Shown here in pieces: positions 22,388 through 31,488 of a DNA stretch of 64,000 nt. Below the pieces are notes generated by a model, which saw only the letters and a list, made by a program, of their open reading frames with translations, was not told where the DNA came from and did not search any database. Location of the stretch: positions 1 through 64,000 of the forward strand of contig JAUNTX010000003.1 of NCBI GenBank assembly GCA_030538475.1. The letters run 5' to 3'. Source of the stretch: Dermabacter sp. (lineage in GTDB: Bacteria; Actinomycetota; Actinomycetes; Actinomycetales; Dermabacteraceae). Numbering within the stretch: position 1 is the stretch's first letter; every line of letters starts with the position of its first letter. Made by a program: the position numbers and the translations under genes.

Positions 22388-23922
22388 GGGCGCCTCCAAG
22401 CGCGGCCGTCGCGGGCCATCATGTCGTGCGAAGTCTTCGGTCCCCACGTGCCCGCGCGGTACGGGGTGGGCGCCAGGTCCTTCTCCCAGAAGTCCAGGAT
22501 CGGATCGAGGATCTGCCACGAAAGCTCCACCTCGCGCTGGCGGGGGAACAGGGGCGGATCGCCGCGCAGCACATCGAGGATGAGCCGCTCGTAGGCTTCG
22601 GGGGACTGTTCGGTGAACGTCGAGCCGTACGCGAAGTCCATGTTCACATCGCGCACCTCCATCTGGGTGCCGGGCACCTTGGAGCCGAAGCGCATGGTCA
22701 CGCCCTCGTCGGGCTGGACGCGGATAACGATCGCGTTCTGGCCGAGCGCCGCCGTGTCGGTATCGCGGAACGGCAGGAATGGCGCCCGCTTGAAGACGAC
22801 CGCGATTTCGGTGACGCGTCGGCCCAGGCGCTTGCCCGCGCGCAGGTAGAACGGGACGCCCGCCCACCTGCGCGTGTTGATGCCGAGCTTGATCGCGGCG
22901 AAGGTCTCGGTACGGGAGTTTGGCGCGATGCCGTCCTCTTCCAGGTAGCCGCGCACCTCCTCGCCGCCCTGCCAGCCGCCCGTGTACTGCCCGCGGGCCG
23001 TCTCGAGCGAGAGGTCGTCCGGGAGGTCGACGGCGGCGAGCACCTTCTCCTTCTCGCTGCGCAGTTCCGCGGCGTCGAACGAGATGGGCTCCTCCATTGC
23101 CGTGAGGGCGAGCAACTGTAGGAGGTGGTTCTGGATCACGTCGCGGGCGGTGCCGATCCCGTCGTAGTAGCCCGCGCGGGTCCCGATCCCGATGTCTTCG
23201 GCCATGGTGATCTGCACGTGGTCCACGTAGCGGGCGTTCCACACGGGCTCGAACATCTGGTTCGCGAAGCGGAAGGCGAGGAGGTTCTGCACCGTTTCCT
23301 TGCCCAGGTAGTGATCGATCCGGAAGATGTCCTCCGGGCGGAACACCTGCTCCACGATCTCGTTGAGCTCCTTCGCGCTCTCCAGATCGTGCCCGAACGG
23401 CTTCTCGATGACGACCCGGCGCCAGCTGCCCGCCTTCGCGTCGTTGAGGCCGGAGTTCGCGATCTGCTCGGCCACCTGCGGGAACGCGCTCGGCGGGATG
23501 GAGAGGTAGAAGGCGTGGTTGCCGCCCGTCGCCCTCGCCTCGTCCAGTTCCTCCACCACGTCGGTCAGGTGCGCGAACGCTTCGGGGTCATCGAACGCGC
23601 CCGTCACGAACCGCAGGCCTCCGCGGAGCTGTTCGAAGACGCTCTCGCGGTAGCCCGTGCGCGAGTGCTTCTTGACGTTTTCGCGCACGTACTCGGCGAA
23701 GTCGTCGTCGCTCCAGTCGCGGCGGCCGAAGCCGACGAGCCCGAAGTTCGGCGGGAGCAGGCCGCGATTGTTGAGGTCGTAGATCGCGGGCAGGAGCTTC
23801 TTGCGCGCGAGGTCGCCGGTCACCCCGAACATCACCATCGAGCACGGCCCCGCAATGAGCGGGAGCCGACGGTCGCGAGGGTCGCGCAGGGGATTGGCGG
23901 GCGGCGTGTGAGGGTCGTTCAC
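22384..23922 (-). CDS. zwf: Glucose-6-phosphate 1-dehydrogenase
   Basis: A 512-aa enzyme that starts the oxidative pentose-phosphate pathway. It shows the NADP-binding FGVTGDLARKKLLPAIYDL, the catalytic motif RIDHYLGKETVQNLLAFRF and YVDHVQITMAED. The ATG at 23922 gives a normal-length protein. Its last codons overlap the opcA-pgl start by 4 bases. It follows tal with a 30-base gap, so the minus-strand order tkt-tal-zwf-opcA/pgl matches the conserved actinobacterial cluster. Confidence 0.96.
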   Translation of the reverse strand: MNDPHTPPANPLRDPRDRRLPLIAGPCSMVMFGVTGDLARKKLLPAIYDLNNRGLLPPNFGLVGFGRRDWSDDDFAEYVRENVKKHSRTGYRESVFEQLRGGLRFVTGAFDDPEAFAHLTDVVEELDEARATGGNHAFYLSIPPSAFPQVAEQIANSGLNDAKAGSWRRVVIEKPFGHDLESAKELNEIVEQVFRPEDIFRIDHYLGKETVQNLLAFRFANQMFEPVWNARYVDHVQITMAEDIGIGTRAGYYDGIGTARDVIQNHLLQLLALTAMEEPISFDAAELRSEKEKVLAAVDLPDDLSLETARGQYTGGWQGGEEVRGYLEEDGIAPNSRTETFAAIKLGINTRRWAGVPFYLRAGKRLGRRVTEIAVVFKRAPFLPFRDTDTAALGQNAIVIRVQPDEGVTMRFGSKVPGTQMEVRDVNMDFAYGSTFTEQSPEAYERLILDVLRGDPPLFPRQREVELSWQILDPILDFWEKDLAPTPYRAGTWGPKTSHDMMARDGRAWRRP

Positions 23923-23952
23923 GGGGATCCTTTGATCGGGGAGGCTGGGGCC

Positions 23953-25059
23953 TCAGGAGCGAGAGGCGAGGGAGGTGCCCACCGTGTCCAGAAGCTCGTT
24001 CCACGCGGTCTCGAACTTACTGACACCTTCGGCTTCGAGCACGGCGAACACGTCGTCGAGGTCCACCCCGGCGGCGGCCACCTGGTCGAGCACGGCCGCG
24101 ACGGCGGAACCATCGCCGTCCATGCGTTCGTCGAGGCGGGCGTGGTCCGCGACGGCCTCGAGGGTCTTCTCGGGGACGGTGTTGACCACGGGGGAGCCGA
24201 CGAGGCGGTCCACGTACATCGTGTCCGGGTAGTCGGGGTTCTTGACTCCGGTCGAGGCCCACAGGAGGCGCTGCACGTGCGCACCGTCGGCGATCAGGCT
24301 CGCGAGCGGCTCGGTGCTGAGCGAGCGGGTGAACTCGGCGAAGGCAAGCCGCGCGTTCGCGATCCCGGCTTTTCCGCGGAGCTCGAGGGCATCGCCGCCG
24401 ATCTCCTCGAGACGCGCGTCGATCTCGGAATCGACGCGGGAGACGAAGAAGGAGGCGACCGAATGGATGCGGGAGATGTCCCGCCCGGCGCCCCGGGCCG
24501 CGCCCAGCCCCGAAGCAAACGCGTCGATGACCTCGCGGTAGCGGGCCAGCGAGAAGATCAGCGTGACGTTGACGCTGATGCCTTCGGCGAGCACCCGCGT
24601 GATCGCGGGAAGCCCCTCGTCCGTGGCGGGAATCTTAATCATGACGTTCTCGCGACCGACGATCCGATGCAGCTCGAGCGCCTGGGCCACGGTGGCCTCG
24701 GTGTCGTGGGCGAGCCGCGGATCCACCTCGATGGAGACGCGGCCATCCACCCCGTCGGTGGACTCGTACACGGCGGTGAAGAGGTCGCACGCGGCGCGCA
24801 CGTCGTCGGTGGTCATGCGGGTGAGCGCCGCCTCCACGTCCACGCCGTCGGCGGCGAGCTCATCCAGCTGCGCGTCGTAGTCCTCGGAGCCGGCAATCGC
24901 CGCCTGGAAGATCGAGGGGTTCGTGGTGACGCCCACGATGGAGCGCTTCGCCATGAGGTCCTCGAGACCGCCGGAGGTGAGCCGGTGGCGGGACAGGTCA
25001 TCGAGCCACAGGGACACGCCCTGCTCACTCAGGGCTGTGGTCAGGGGGGATGCTTCCAC
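23953..25059 (-). CDS. tal: Transaldolase
   Basis: A 368-aa TIM-barrel enzyme of the non-oxidative pentose-phosphate branch. It has [13 protein letters not shown] near the N-terminus, the Schiff-base lysine in [16 protein letters not shown], and the downstream [18 protein letters not shown] and [13 protein letters not shown]. The frame is open further upstream, but the GTG at 25059 has an AAAGG site 7 bases away and gives a normal length, so I use it. It is the long type of transaldolase seen in actinobacteria. Confidence 0.94.
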   Translation of the reverse strand: MEASPLTTALSEQGVSLWLDDLSRHRLTSGGLEDLMAKRSIVGVTTNPSIFQAAIAGSEDYDAQLDELAADGVDVEAALTRMTTDDVRAACDLFTAVYESTDGVDGRVSIEVDPRLAHDTEATVAQALELHRIVGRENVMIKIPATDEGLPAITRVLAEGISVNVTLIFSLARYREVIDAFASGLGAARGAGRDISRIHSVASFFVSRVDSEIDARLEEIGGDALELRGKAGIANARLAFAEFTRSLSTEPLASLIADGAHVQRLLWASTGVKNPDYPDTMYVDRLVGSPVVNTVPEKTLEAVADHARLDERMDGDGSAVAAVLDQVAAAGVDLDDVFAVLEAEGVSKFETAWNELLDTVGTSLASRS

Positions 25060-25205
25060 GGGTGCTGCCTTTCGTTGGTCCGCCACGGGTGGCGGATGCT
25101 GCCCGCGCCCACGCGGCGCGGGGTCCTTCACGAGGTGTCACACGATGACCGGGAGGGGAGTGGGGCAGGGGCCCACCCGCGCTGCGGCGGGCCCCTGCAT
25201 CCGGG

Positions 25206-27323
25206 CTACTTCGAGGCCCCGGAGGCCTTGTCTGCCGACGCGAGAGATTCGAGGGCCTTGGCCACCACGTTGTCGGCGGTGAAGCCGTACTTCTCGAACA
25301 GGCGGGCGGCGGGGGCGCTCTCCCCGTAGTGCTCGAGGGAGACGGCGCGGCCGTGCTCGCCGAGGAAGCGGTACCACGGCATCGCGATCCCGGCCTCGAC
25401 GCTCACACGGGCCTTGACGTCGCTCGGCAGCACCGACTCGCGGTACTCCTCGTCCTGCGCGTCGAACCATTCGACCGACGGCATCGAGACGAGGCGCGTG
25501 GGAATGCCCTGGGCTTCGAGCGTCTTCTGAGCCTCGGCGGCGTACTGCACCTCCGAGCCGGTTGCGATGAGGATGACCCGCGGCTTCTTGTCCGAGGCAT
25601 CCTTCATGATGTAGCCGCCGCGGGCCAGGCCCTCGGCGCTCGCGTACTCGGTCCGGTCGAACGTGGGCACGTTCTGGCGCGTGAGAACGAGGCCGACGGG
25701 GCCGTTGTCGGCTTCGAGCGTGGCCTTCCACGCCTGGGCGGTCTCGTTCGCATCGGCGGGGCGCACGATCGCGAGGTTCGGGATCGCGCGGTAGGCCGCG
25801 AGGTGCTCGACGGGCTGATGCGTGGGACCATCCTCGCCGAGCCCGATGGAGTCGTGCGTCCACACGTAGATCGCCGGGGTCTTCGAGAGCGAGGCGAGAC
25901 GCACGGCGCCGCGCATGTAGTCCGCGAACTGGAAGAACGTGCCGCCGTAGGGGCGGGTGAGCCCGTACAGGGCGATGCCGCTCAGGATCGCGCCCATCGC
26001 GTGCTCGCGGATACCGAAGTGGAGCGTGCGGCCGTACTTGTTGCCGGGGAACTCCTCGGTCGCGTACTCCTCGGGGATGAAGGAGGGCTGGCCCGCCATC
26101 GTCGTGTTGTTCGAGCCCGCGAGGTCGGCGGAGCCGCCCCAGAGTTCCGGCATGACGTCGGCGAGCGCGCCGAGCACCTTGCCGGAAGCGGCGCGCGTGG
26201 CGACGCCCTTCGGATCGGCCTCGAACACCGGCAGCGCCTCGGCGAGACCTTCGGGAAGTTCGCGAGCGCTCAGGCGCGCGTAGAGGGCGGCCTCCTCGGG
26301 GTGGGCGGCGCTCCACTTCTCGAACTCCTCCTGCCACACGCGGTGCGCCTCGGCGCCGCGCTCGACGAGGGTGCGGGCGTGCGCGAAGGCCTCCGGGTCC
26401 ACCTCGAAGGTCTGCTCCGGATCGAAGCCGAGGATGTCCTTGAGGCCCGCGATGGGGCTGTCGCCGAGCGCGGAGCCGTGCGCGGCGTGATCGCCGGACT
26501 TGCCGGGGGTGGGCCACGCGATGACGGTGCGCAGCTGGATGAAGGTGGGCTTATCGGTCACCTGCTGGCCCGCGAGAATCGCGTCCTTGAGCGCCTTAAC
26601 GTCCTCGATGTACTCGGTGCCGCCGTTCGTCCAATCGACCGTGCGCACGTCCCAGCCGAGCGCCTGATAGCGGGCGGCGGTGTCTTCGGTGAACGCGATG
26701 GAGGTATCACCCTCGATCGAGATCTCGTTGTCGTCCCAGATCACGATGAGGTTGCCGAGCTTCTGGGTCCCGGCAATCGAGCTGGCCTCGTTCGTCACGC
26801 CCTCTTCGAGGTCGCCGTCGGAGGCGATCACGTAGACGAAGTTGTCGAACGGGCTTTCGCCCGGCGCGGCGGTCGGATCCAGGAGGCCGCGCACGCGGCG
26901 CTCGGCCATCGCCATGCCGACGGCCGAGGCGAGGCCCTGGCCGAGCGGGCCGGTCGTCATCTCGACGCCCGCCGTGTGGAAGTTCTCGGGGTGCCCGGGG
27001 GTCTTCGAGCCCTCCGTGCGCAGCGCCTCGATGTCCTCGAGCTCGAGGCCGAAGCCGCCGAGGAACAGCTGGAGGTACTGGGTGAGGGAGGAGTGACCGG
27101 CCGACAGCACAAAGCGGTCGCGGCCGAACCAGGCGGGATCCTTCGGATCGTGGTTCATGATGTCGTGGTAGAGCAGGTAGGCCGCGGGGGCGAGGCTGAT
27201 TGCCGTGCCCGGGTGACCGTTGCCCACCTTCTGAACGGCGTCGGCCGCGAGGATGCGGGTGTTGTCGATCGCGCGCTTGTCCAGCTCGGTCCAGCCTTCG
27301 GGGGCTACGAATGTGGTGGTCAC
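25206..27323 (-). CDS. tkt: Transketolase
   Basis: A 705-aa thiamine-diphosphate enzyme that moves two-carbon units between sugar phosphates. It contains the N-terminal RILAADAVQKVGNGHPGTAI, the ThDP-binding motif starting IASDGDLEEGVTNE, and the pyrimidine-domain GIREHAMGAILSGIALYG and HDSIGLGEDGPTHQP. I chose the GTG at 27323, which has a GAAAGGA site 9 bases upstream; the longer open frame to 27488 adds residues unlike the family. It heads the minus-strand pentose-phosphate cluster and is divergent from ctaB, as in most actinobacteria. Confidence 0.95.
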   Translation of the reverse strand: MTTTFVAPEGWTELDKRAIDNTRILAADAVQKVGNGHPGTAISLAPAAYLLYHDIMNHDPKDPAWFGRDRFVLSAGHSSLTQYLQLFLGGFGLELEDIEALRTEGSKTPGHPENFHTAGVEMTTGPLGQGLASAVGMAMAERRVRGLLDPTAAPGESPFDNFVYVIASDGDLEEGVTNEASSIAGTQKLGNLIVIWDDNEISIEGDTSIAFTEDTAARYQALGWDVRTVDWTNGGTEYIEDVKALKDAILAGQQVTDKPTFIQLRTVIAWPTPGKSGDHAAHGSALGDSPIAGLKDILGFDPEQTFEVDPEAFAHARTLVERGAEAHRVWQEEFEKWSAAHPEEAALYARLSARELPEGLAEALPVFEADPKGVATRAASGKVLGALADVMPELWGGSADLAGSNNTTMAGQPSFIPEEYATEEFPGNKYGRTLHFGIREHAMGAILSGIALYGLTRPYGGTFFQFADYMRGAVRLASLSKTPAIYVWTHDSIGLGEDGPTHQPVEHLAAYRAIPNLAIVRPADANETAQAWKATLEADNGPVGLVLTRQNVPTFDRTEYASAEGLARGGYIMKDASDKKPRVILIATGSEVQYAAEAQKTLEAQGIPTRLVSMPSVEWFDAQDEEYRESVLPSDVKARVSVEAGIAMPWYRFLGEHGRAVSLEHYGESAPAARLFEKYGFTADNVVAKALESLASADKASGASK

Positions 27324-27364
27324 GTACGGCGTCCTTTCGTTTGACACTCTCATGAGACTCACCG

Positions 27365-27370
27365 ATTTTA
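27365..27370 (-). promoter_or_regulatory. Putative -10 box of tkt
   Basis: TAAAAT on the minus strand, 41 bases upstream of the tkt GTG, would give a short leader containing the GAAAGGA site and the TCTCATGAGA palindrome. No good -35 box is visible. Confidence 0.4.
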
Positions 27371-27437
27371 TCGTGCCGCTCGAGCCCCACATGAAAGGCG
27401 TCTCACAATGCTCTCGTCTCCGCCGCAATGCCTGAGC

Positions 27438-27501
27438 GGGCACCCGCGTCGGCCCCTCGCCCTGCACCCGTCGGTCCACTCCCTGCACCCGTCGGCCCCC
27501 G
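27438..27501 (+). repeat. Three tandem ~21-bp repeats upstream of ctaB
   Basis: Units begin at about 27438, 27460 and 27481. The last two share CCCTGCACCCGTCGG exactly, and the first is a diverged copy. The 21-base period is two DNA turns, which would suit a repeated protein site, though simple slippage would also explain it. Confidence 0.5.
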
Positions 27502-27636
27502 TGCCGCGCCGGGCGTGGCTGAGTGGCCGGGCGCGGGGCGGGCCGATACAGTGGGAGGACCTTCGGCCCACTGCTTGGCCGCTGGTATGTCGCGTCTCGT
27601 CCCCGCGCGCTTTCTTACGGTCCCCAAGGAATCTTT

Positions 27637-28659
27637 GTGACTCACAGTGTTGATGGCCCTCCCGCTGCCCTGCCGGTTGCTGCCCGCGCCGAGGCGCCCG
27701 AGGCCCGCTCCGCCCAGCAGTCCCCGCTGCTCGCCGGACCCGTGGCCCCCGCCGCCGACCCTTCGGCCAGCTCCTGGAAGCGCACCGTCGGCGCCTACGT
27801 GGCCCTCACGAAGCCGCGCATCATCGAACTCCTGCTCATCACGACCATTCCCACGATGTTCCTCGCCCAGGGCGGCTTCCCGTCGTGGCTGCTGATCCTC
27901 AACACGATCATCGGCGGCTACCTCGCTGCCGGCGGCGCCAACGCGCTGAACATGTACCTGGATCGCGACATCGACGCGAAGATGAAGCGCACGCGCAACC
28001 GCCCCCTCGTCACGGGCGAGGTGAGCCCGCGCGCCGCGGTGATCTTCGGCATCACCCTCTCGGTGATCTCGGGGCTGTACCTGTGGCTAACCGTCAACGC
28101 CGTATCCGCGCTGCTCGCGCTCGCCGCGATCCTCCTGTACGTGGTCTTCTACACGATGCTCCTCAAGCGCCGCACGAGCCAGAACATCGTGTGGGGCGGG
28201 ATCGCGGGCTGCATGCCCGTGCTCATCGGCTGGTCGGCCGTCACGGGCGGGGTCTCGTGGAGCGCACTGTTCCTCTTCCTCGTCATCTTCTTCTGGACGC
28301 CGCCCCACTACTGGCCGCTCGCCGAAAAGTTCACGAAGGACTACGAGCGCGCCGGGGTGCCGATGCTGCCGGTCGTCTCCTCGCGCATCAACGTGGCCTA
28401 TCAGATGATCGGGCACACGCTCGCGATGGTGGCGTGCTCGCTCGCCATCGTGCCGCTGGCCCCCACCGGCATCGTGTACGCGAGCGCCGCCGTGGCCCTC
28501 GGTGCGTGGTTCACGTTCCTCATCGTGCGCTACACGGTGCGCGTGCGCCGCGGGCTCACGGGCAAGGCCCTCAACCCGATGGGCGTGTTCCACGCCTCCA
28601 TCACCTACCTGACGCTCCTGTTCGTGGCCCTCGCGATCGATCCGTTCGTCAGCTTCTAG
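27637..28659 (+). CDS. ctaB: Protoheme IX farnesyltransferase (heme O synthase)
   Basis: A 340-aa polytopic membrane prenyltransferase that adds a farnesyl group to heme B for cytochrome oxidase. After an N-terminal extension of about 45 residues it has [20 protein letters not shown], the prenyl-diphosphate site [19 protein letters not shown] (N-x3-D-x2-D) and the second acidic loop [12 protein letters not shown]. About eight hydrophobic segments follow. The GTG at 27637 has an AAGGA site; the upstream open frame to 27523 was rejected as non-family. Divergence from tkt is the conserved actinobacterial layout. Confidence 0.94.
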   Translation: MTHSVDGPPAALPVAARAEAPEARSAQQSPLLAGPVAPAADPSASSWKRTVGAYVALTKPRIIELLLITTIPTMFLAQGGFPSWLLILNTIIGGYLAAGGANALNMYLDRDIDAKMKRTRNRPLVTGEVSPRAAVIFGITLSVISGLYLWLTVNAVSALLALAAILLYVVFYTMLLKRRTSQNIVWGGIAGCMPVLIGWSAVTGGVSWSALFLFLVIFFWTPPHYWPLAEKFTKDYERAGVPMLPVVSSRINVAYQMIGHTLAMVACSLAIVPLAPTGIVYASAAVALGAWFTFLIVRYTVRVRRGLTGKALNPMGVFHASITYLTLLFVALAIDPFVSF

Positions 28660-28670
28660 GCGAGGCACGC

Positions 28671-29651
28671 ATGGAGGCCGCACCGGGAGGCCGCGATCAC
28701 GCACGGCTCGCCCAAAGCTTCCTCGCTCACCTGCGCGTGGAGCGCGGCCTCAGCCCGCACACGCTCGAGGCCTACGCGCGGGACCTGCGGCGCTACCTCG
28801 CGCACCTCGAGTCCGCGGGGCTCGAGGCCCGCAGCGTCCACGCCACCGACATCTCCGCCTTCGTGGCCGCGCTGCGCGACGGGGACGGCGGCCGCGCGCC
28901 GCTCGCCGCCTCGTCGGCCTCCCGGGCGCTCGCCACCGTGCGGGCCTTTCACCGCTTCCTCGACGACGAATCGCTCAGCTCGACGGGGGATCCGTCGGCC
29001 CTCGTGCGGGCGCCCGAGGCGGGCACGCGCCTTCCCGGCGCGCTCAGCATCGCGGAGACCTCCCGCCTGATCGACGCCGCGGCCGGGCCGTTCACGGGGG
29101 CGCTCGCCGCCGAACGCGCGCTGCGGAACACGGCGCTCGTGGAGCTGCTGTACGGCACCGGGGCCCGCATCAGCGAGGCCATCGGCGTGGACCTCGACGA
29201 CCTCGACCTCGAGGCCGCTTCGGTGCTCGTGCGCGGAAAGGGCAACAAGGAGCGCGTGCTGCCGCTCGGCCGCTACGCCCTGGACGCGCTGAGCGCCTAC
29301 CTCGTGCGCGCCCGCCCCACCCTCGTGACGCGAGGAGCGGGGAGCCCCGCGGTGCTGCTCGGCCACCGGGGAGGCCGACTCACGCGCCAGGCGGCGTTCG
29401 AGATCGTACGCCGCGCCGCCGCCGATGCGGAGGTGAGCACGAGGGTGAGCCCCCACACGCTGCGCCACTCCTACGCGACGCACCTCATGGAGGGCGGCGC
29501 CGACGTGCGCACGGTGCAGGAACTGCTCGGCCACGCCTCCGTCACGACCACCGAGCGCTACACCCACGTGAGCGCCGACGCCCTGCGCGAGGCCCACGCA
29601 CTCGCCCACCCGCGCGCCCTTTCCCGTGGCCCGTCGAGCAACGGGCGCTAA
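28671..29651 (+). CDS. xerD: Site-specific tyrosine recombinase XerD
   Basis: A 326-aa recombinase resolving chromosome dimers at dif. The N-terminal core-binding domain (FLAHLRVERGLSPHTLEAYARD) is followed by the catalytic domain with all active residues: Arg in YGTGARISEA, Lys in RGKGNKERVLPLG, His-x-x-Arg in SPHTLRHSYATH, His in LLGHASVTTT and the nucleophilic Tyr in TERYTHV. The ATG at 28671 lies 11 bases after ctaB. The context before parA and rluB identifies it as the housekeeping XerD rather than a phage integrase. Confidence 0.93.
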   Translation: MEAAPGGRDHARLAQSFLAHLRVERGLSPHTLEAYARDLRRYLAHLESAGLEARSVHATDISAFVAALRDGDGGRAPLAASSASRALATVRAFHRFLDDESLSSTGDPSALVRAPEAGTRLPGALSIAETSRLIDAAAGPFTGALAAERALRNTALVELLYGTGARISEAIGVDLDDLDLEAASVLVRGKGNKERVLPLGRYALDALSAYLVRARPTLVTRGAGSPAVLLGHRGGRLTRQAAFEIVRRAAADAEVSTRVSPHTLRHSYATHLMEGGADVRTVQELLGHASVTTTERYTHVSADALREAHALAHPRALSRGPSSNGR

Positions 29652-29674
29652 GATCATAGGCGTACCTGGGCGGC

Positions 29675-30595
29675 ATGCTTGATCGCCCGAACACGGCGCC
29701 TGCCAACAGTTGGGAACACCTCTGCATGACGAAGAACGAGCTCGACCTCGAGTTGAACTACGGGCCCACGGGGCGGCCGCTGCCCGATTTTCCGGAGCCC
29801 GCGCCGCTGACCTCGCACGGCCCCGCGCGCATCATCTCGATGGTCAATCAGAAGGGTGGGGTGGGTAAGACCACCTCCGTCATCAACCTCGGCGCGGCGC
29901 TCGCCGAATACGGCCGCAAGGTGCTGCTCGTGGACCTCGATCCGCAGGGCGCGCTCAGCGCGGGCACGGGCGTGCGCAGTTTCGATCTGGACGTGACCGT
30001 CTACAACCTCCTCATGGAGCGCGAGCACGACATTCACGAGGTCATCCAGCCCACTACGACGGAGAACATGGATGTTCTTCCCGCCAACATCGACCTCTCG
30101 GCCGCCGAGGTGCAGCTGGTGAACGAGGTGGCGCGCGAGATGGCGCTCGCGCGGGTGCTGCGGGGCGTCGTGGATGAGTACGACGTCATCATCATCGATT
30201 GCCAGCCGTCGCTGGGCCTGCTGACCGTGAACGCGCTCGCCGCGAGCCACGGCGTCATCATCCCGCTCGAGGCGGAGTACTTCGCGCTGCGCGGCGTGGC
30301 GCTGCTCGTGGAGACCATCGAGAAGGTGCAGGACCGGATCAATCCGCGCCTCGAGATCGACGGCATCCTCACGACCATGTTCGACGCCCGCACCCTGCAC
30401 GCGCGCGAGGTCGTGGCCCGCGTGCTCGAAGCGTTCCCGGACAAGGTGTTTCACACGGCGATCAACCGCACGGTGAAGTTCCCGGACGCGTCCGTGGCCG
30501 CCGAACCGATCACCACGTTCGCCTCGACGAACAAGGGCGCGGAGGCGTATCGCCAGCTCGCCCGGGAACTCGTGGCGCGCGGAGCAGCCGCCTAA
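29675..30595 (+). CDS. ParA/Soj-family ATPase of the xerD-parA-scp locus
   Basis: A 306-aa deviant-Walker-A ATPase: SMVNQKGGVGKTTSVINLG is the P-loop, VLLVDLDPQGAL the Walker A' region and VIIIDCQPSLGLLTVNAL the Walker B part. The N-terminal GPTGRPLPDFPEPAPLTSHGP is typical of the ParA copy that precedes scpA-scpB in actinobacteria and differs from the oriC-linked ParA. The start is either ATG 29675 or ATG 29726; neither has a strong ribosome-binding site. Its TAA overlaps the rluB ATG, so scpA and scpB are missing from their usual place. Confidence 0.88.
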   Translation: MLDRPNTAPANSWEHLCMTKNELDLELNYGPTGRPLPDFPEPAPLTSHGPARIISMVNQKGGVGKTTSVINLGAALAEYGRKVLLVDLDPQGALSAGTGVRSFDLDVTVYNLLMEREHDIHEVIQPTTTENMDVLPANIDLSAAEVQLVNEVAREMALARVLRGVVDEYDVIIIDCQPSLGLLTVNALAASHGVIIPLEAEYFALRGVALLVETIEKVQDRINPRLEIDGILTTMFDARTLHAREVVARVLEAFPDKVFHTAINRTVKFPDASVAAEPITTFASTNKGAEAYRQLARELVARGAAA

Positions 30596-31488
30596 TGGCC
30601 TCGGGCAGGGCGAGGGGCCACCGGGGCAGGCGGGGGCCTCAGGCGGCCGCGGCGCAGGGCGCCCCGAAGCGACGCAAGAGCGATTTCACCGCGCCGAAGA
30701 CCGTGACGCTCAAGGAGTCCGACGGCACCGTACGCCAGGTTGCCGACGCGGACGCGCCCGAAGGCCAGCGCCTGCAGAAGGTGCTCGCCCAGGCCGGGTT
30801 CGGCTCCAGGCGCGCGTGCGAGGCACTCATCGAGCACGGCCGCGTCGCGGTGGACGGCCAGATCGTCACCGCCCAGGGCACTCGCGTGGATCCGTCCGTG
30901 CAGGTGATCCACGTGGACGGGCGCCGCGTGCAGCTGGATTCGAGCAAGCTCACGGTGGTGCTCAACAAGCCCCGCAAGGTCATGAGTGCGATGGAGGATC
31001 CGGAGGGGCGGCGCACACTTGCCGAGTTCACCGAGCCCTATTCGCAGCGGCTCTACCACGTGGGCCGGCTCGACTACGAGACCGAGGGTCTGCTGCTGCT
31101 CAGCAACGACGGCGAACTCACCCACCGCCTCACGCACCCGAGCTTCGAGGTCTCCAAGACCTACGTGTGCCGCTTCGACTGCCCGGGCACCTTCCCGCGC
31201 TCGATCCTGCGCTCTTTGCGCGACGGCATCGAGCTCGAGGATGGCCCGGCACGCGCGGACCGGGCGAGCCTCGTCGCGCACGACGGGCGCGAGGCCATCG
31301 TCGAGCTCACGATTCACGAGGGTCGCAACCGGATCGTGCGGCGCATGTTTTCCGCCCTCGGCTACGAGCTCACGCACCTCATGCGCACCCGGATCGGCCC
31401 CGTCCTGCTGGGCGATTTGCCATCCGGCCAGACCCGGGCGCTCACGGATCGCGAGCTGGGCACGCTCATGGCCGAGGTGGGCCTGTGA
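30595..31488 (+). CDS. rluB: 23S rRNA pseudouridine synthase, RluB type
   Basis: A 297-aa protein with a basic N-terminal extension, an S4 RNA-binding domain (RLQKVLAQAGFGSRRACEAL) and an RsuA-type catalytic domain with the active aspartate in YHVGRLDYETEGLLLLSNDG, then HPSFEVSKTY and IHEGRNRIVRRMF. RluB acts on helix 80 of 23S rRNA. The ATG overlaps the parA stop by one base (TAATG) and the stop overlaps the tyrA start (GTGA), so parA-rluB-tyrA are tightly coupled. Confidence 0.92.
   Translation: MASGRARGHRGRRGPQAAAAQGAPKRRKSDFTAPKTVTLKESDGTVRQVADADAPEGQRLQKVLAQAGFGSRRACEALIEHGRVAVDGQIVTAQGTRVDPSVQVIHVDGRRVQLDSSKLTVVLNKPRKVMSAMEDPEGRRTLAEFTEPYSQRLYHVGRLDYETEGLLLLSNDGELTHRLTHPSFEVSKTYVCRFDCPGTFPRSILRSLRDGIELEDGPARADRASLVAHDGREAIVELTIHEGRNRIVRRMFSALGYELTHLMRTRIGPVLLGDLPSGQTRALTDRELGTLMAEVGL

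Larger units (their letters stand above)
27324..27636. other. tkt-ctaB divergent intergenic region
   Basis: This 313-base stretch separates two divergent genes. It holds a probable tkt promoter (TAAAAT on the minus strand at 27365-27370), a TCTCATGAGA palindrome at 27348-27357 in the tkt leader, and a three-unit direct repeat at 27438-27501. Short open frames cross it but none resembles a gene. Confidence 0.6.

Noticed and set aside
20531-22594. 687-codon plus-strand open frame over the pgl-opcA region
   Set aside because: Shadow of the opcA-pgl gene, which has full family motifs on the other strand.
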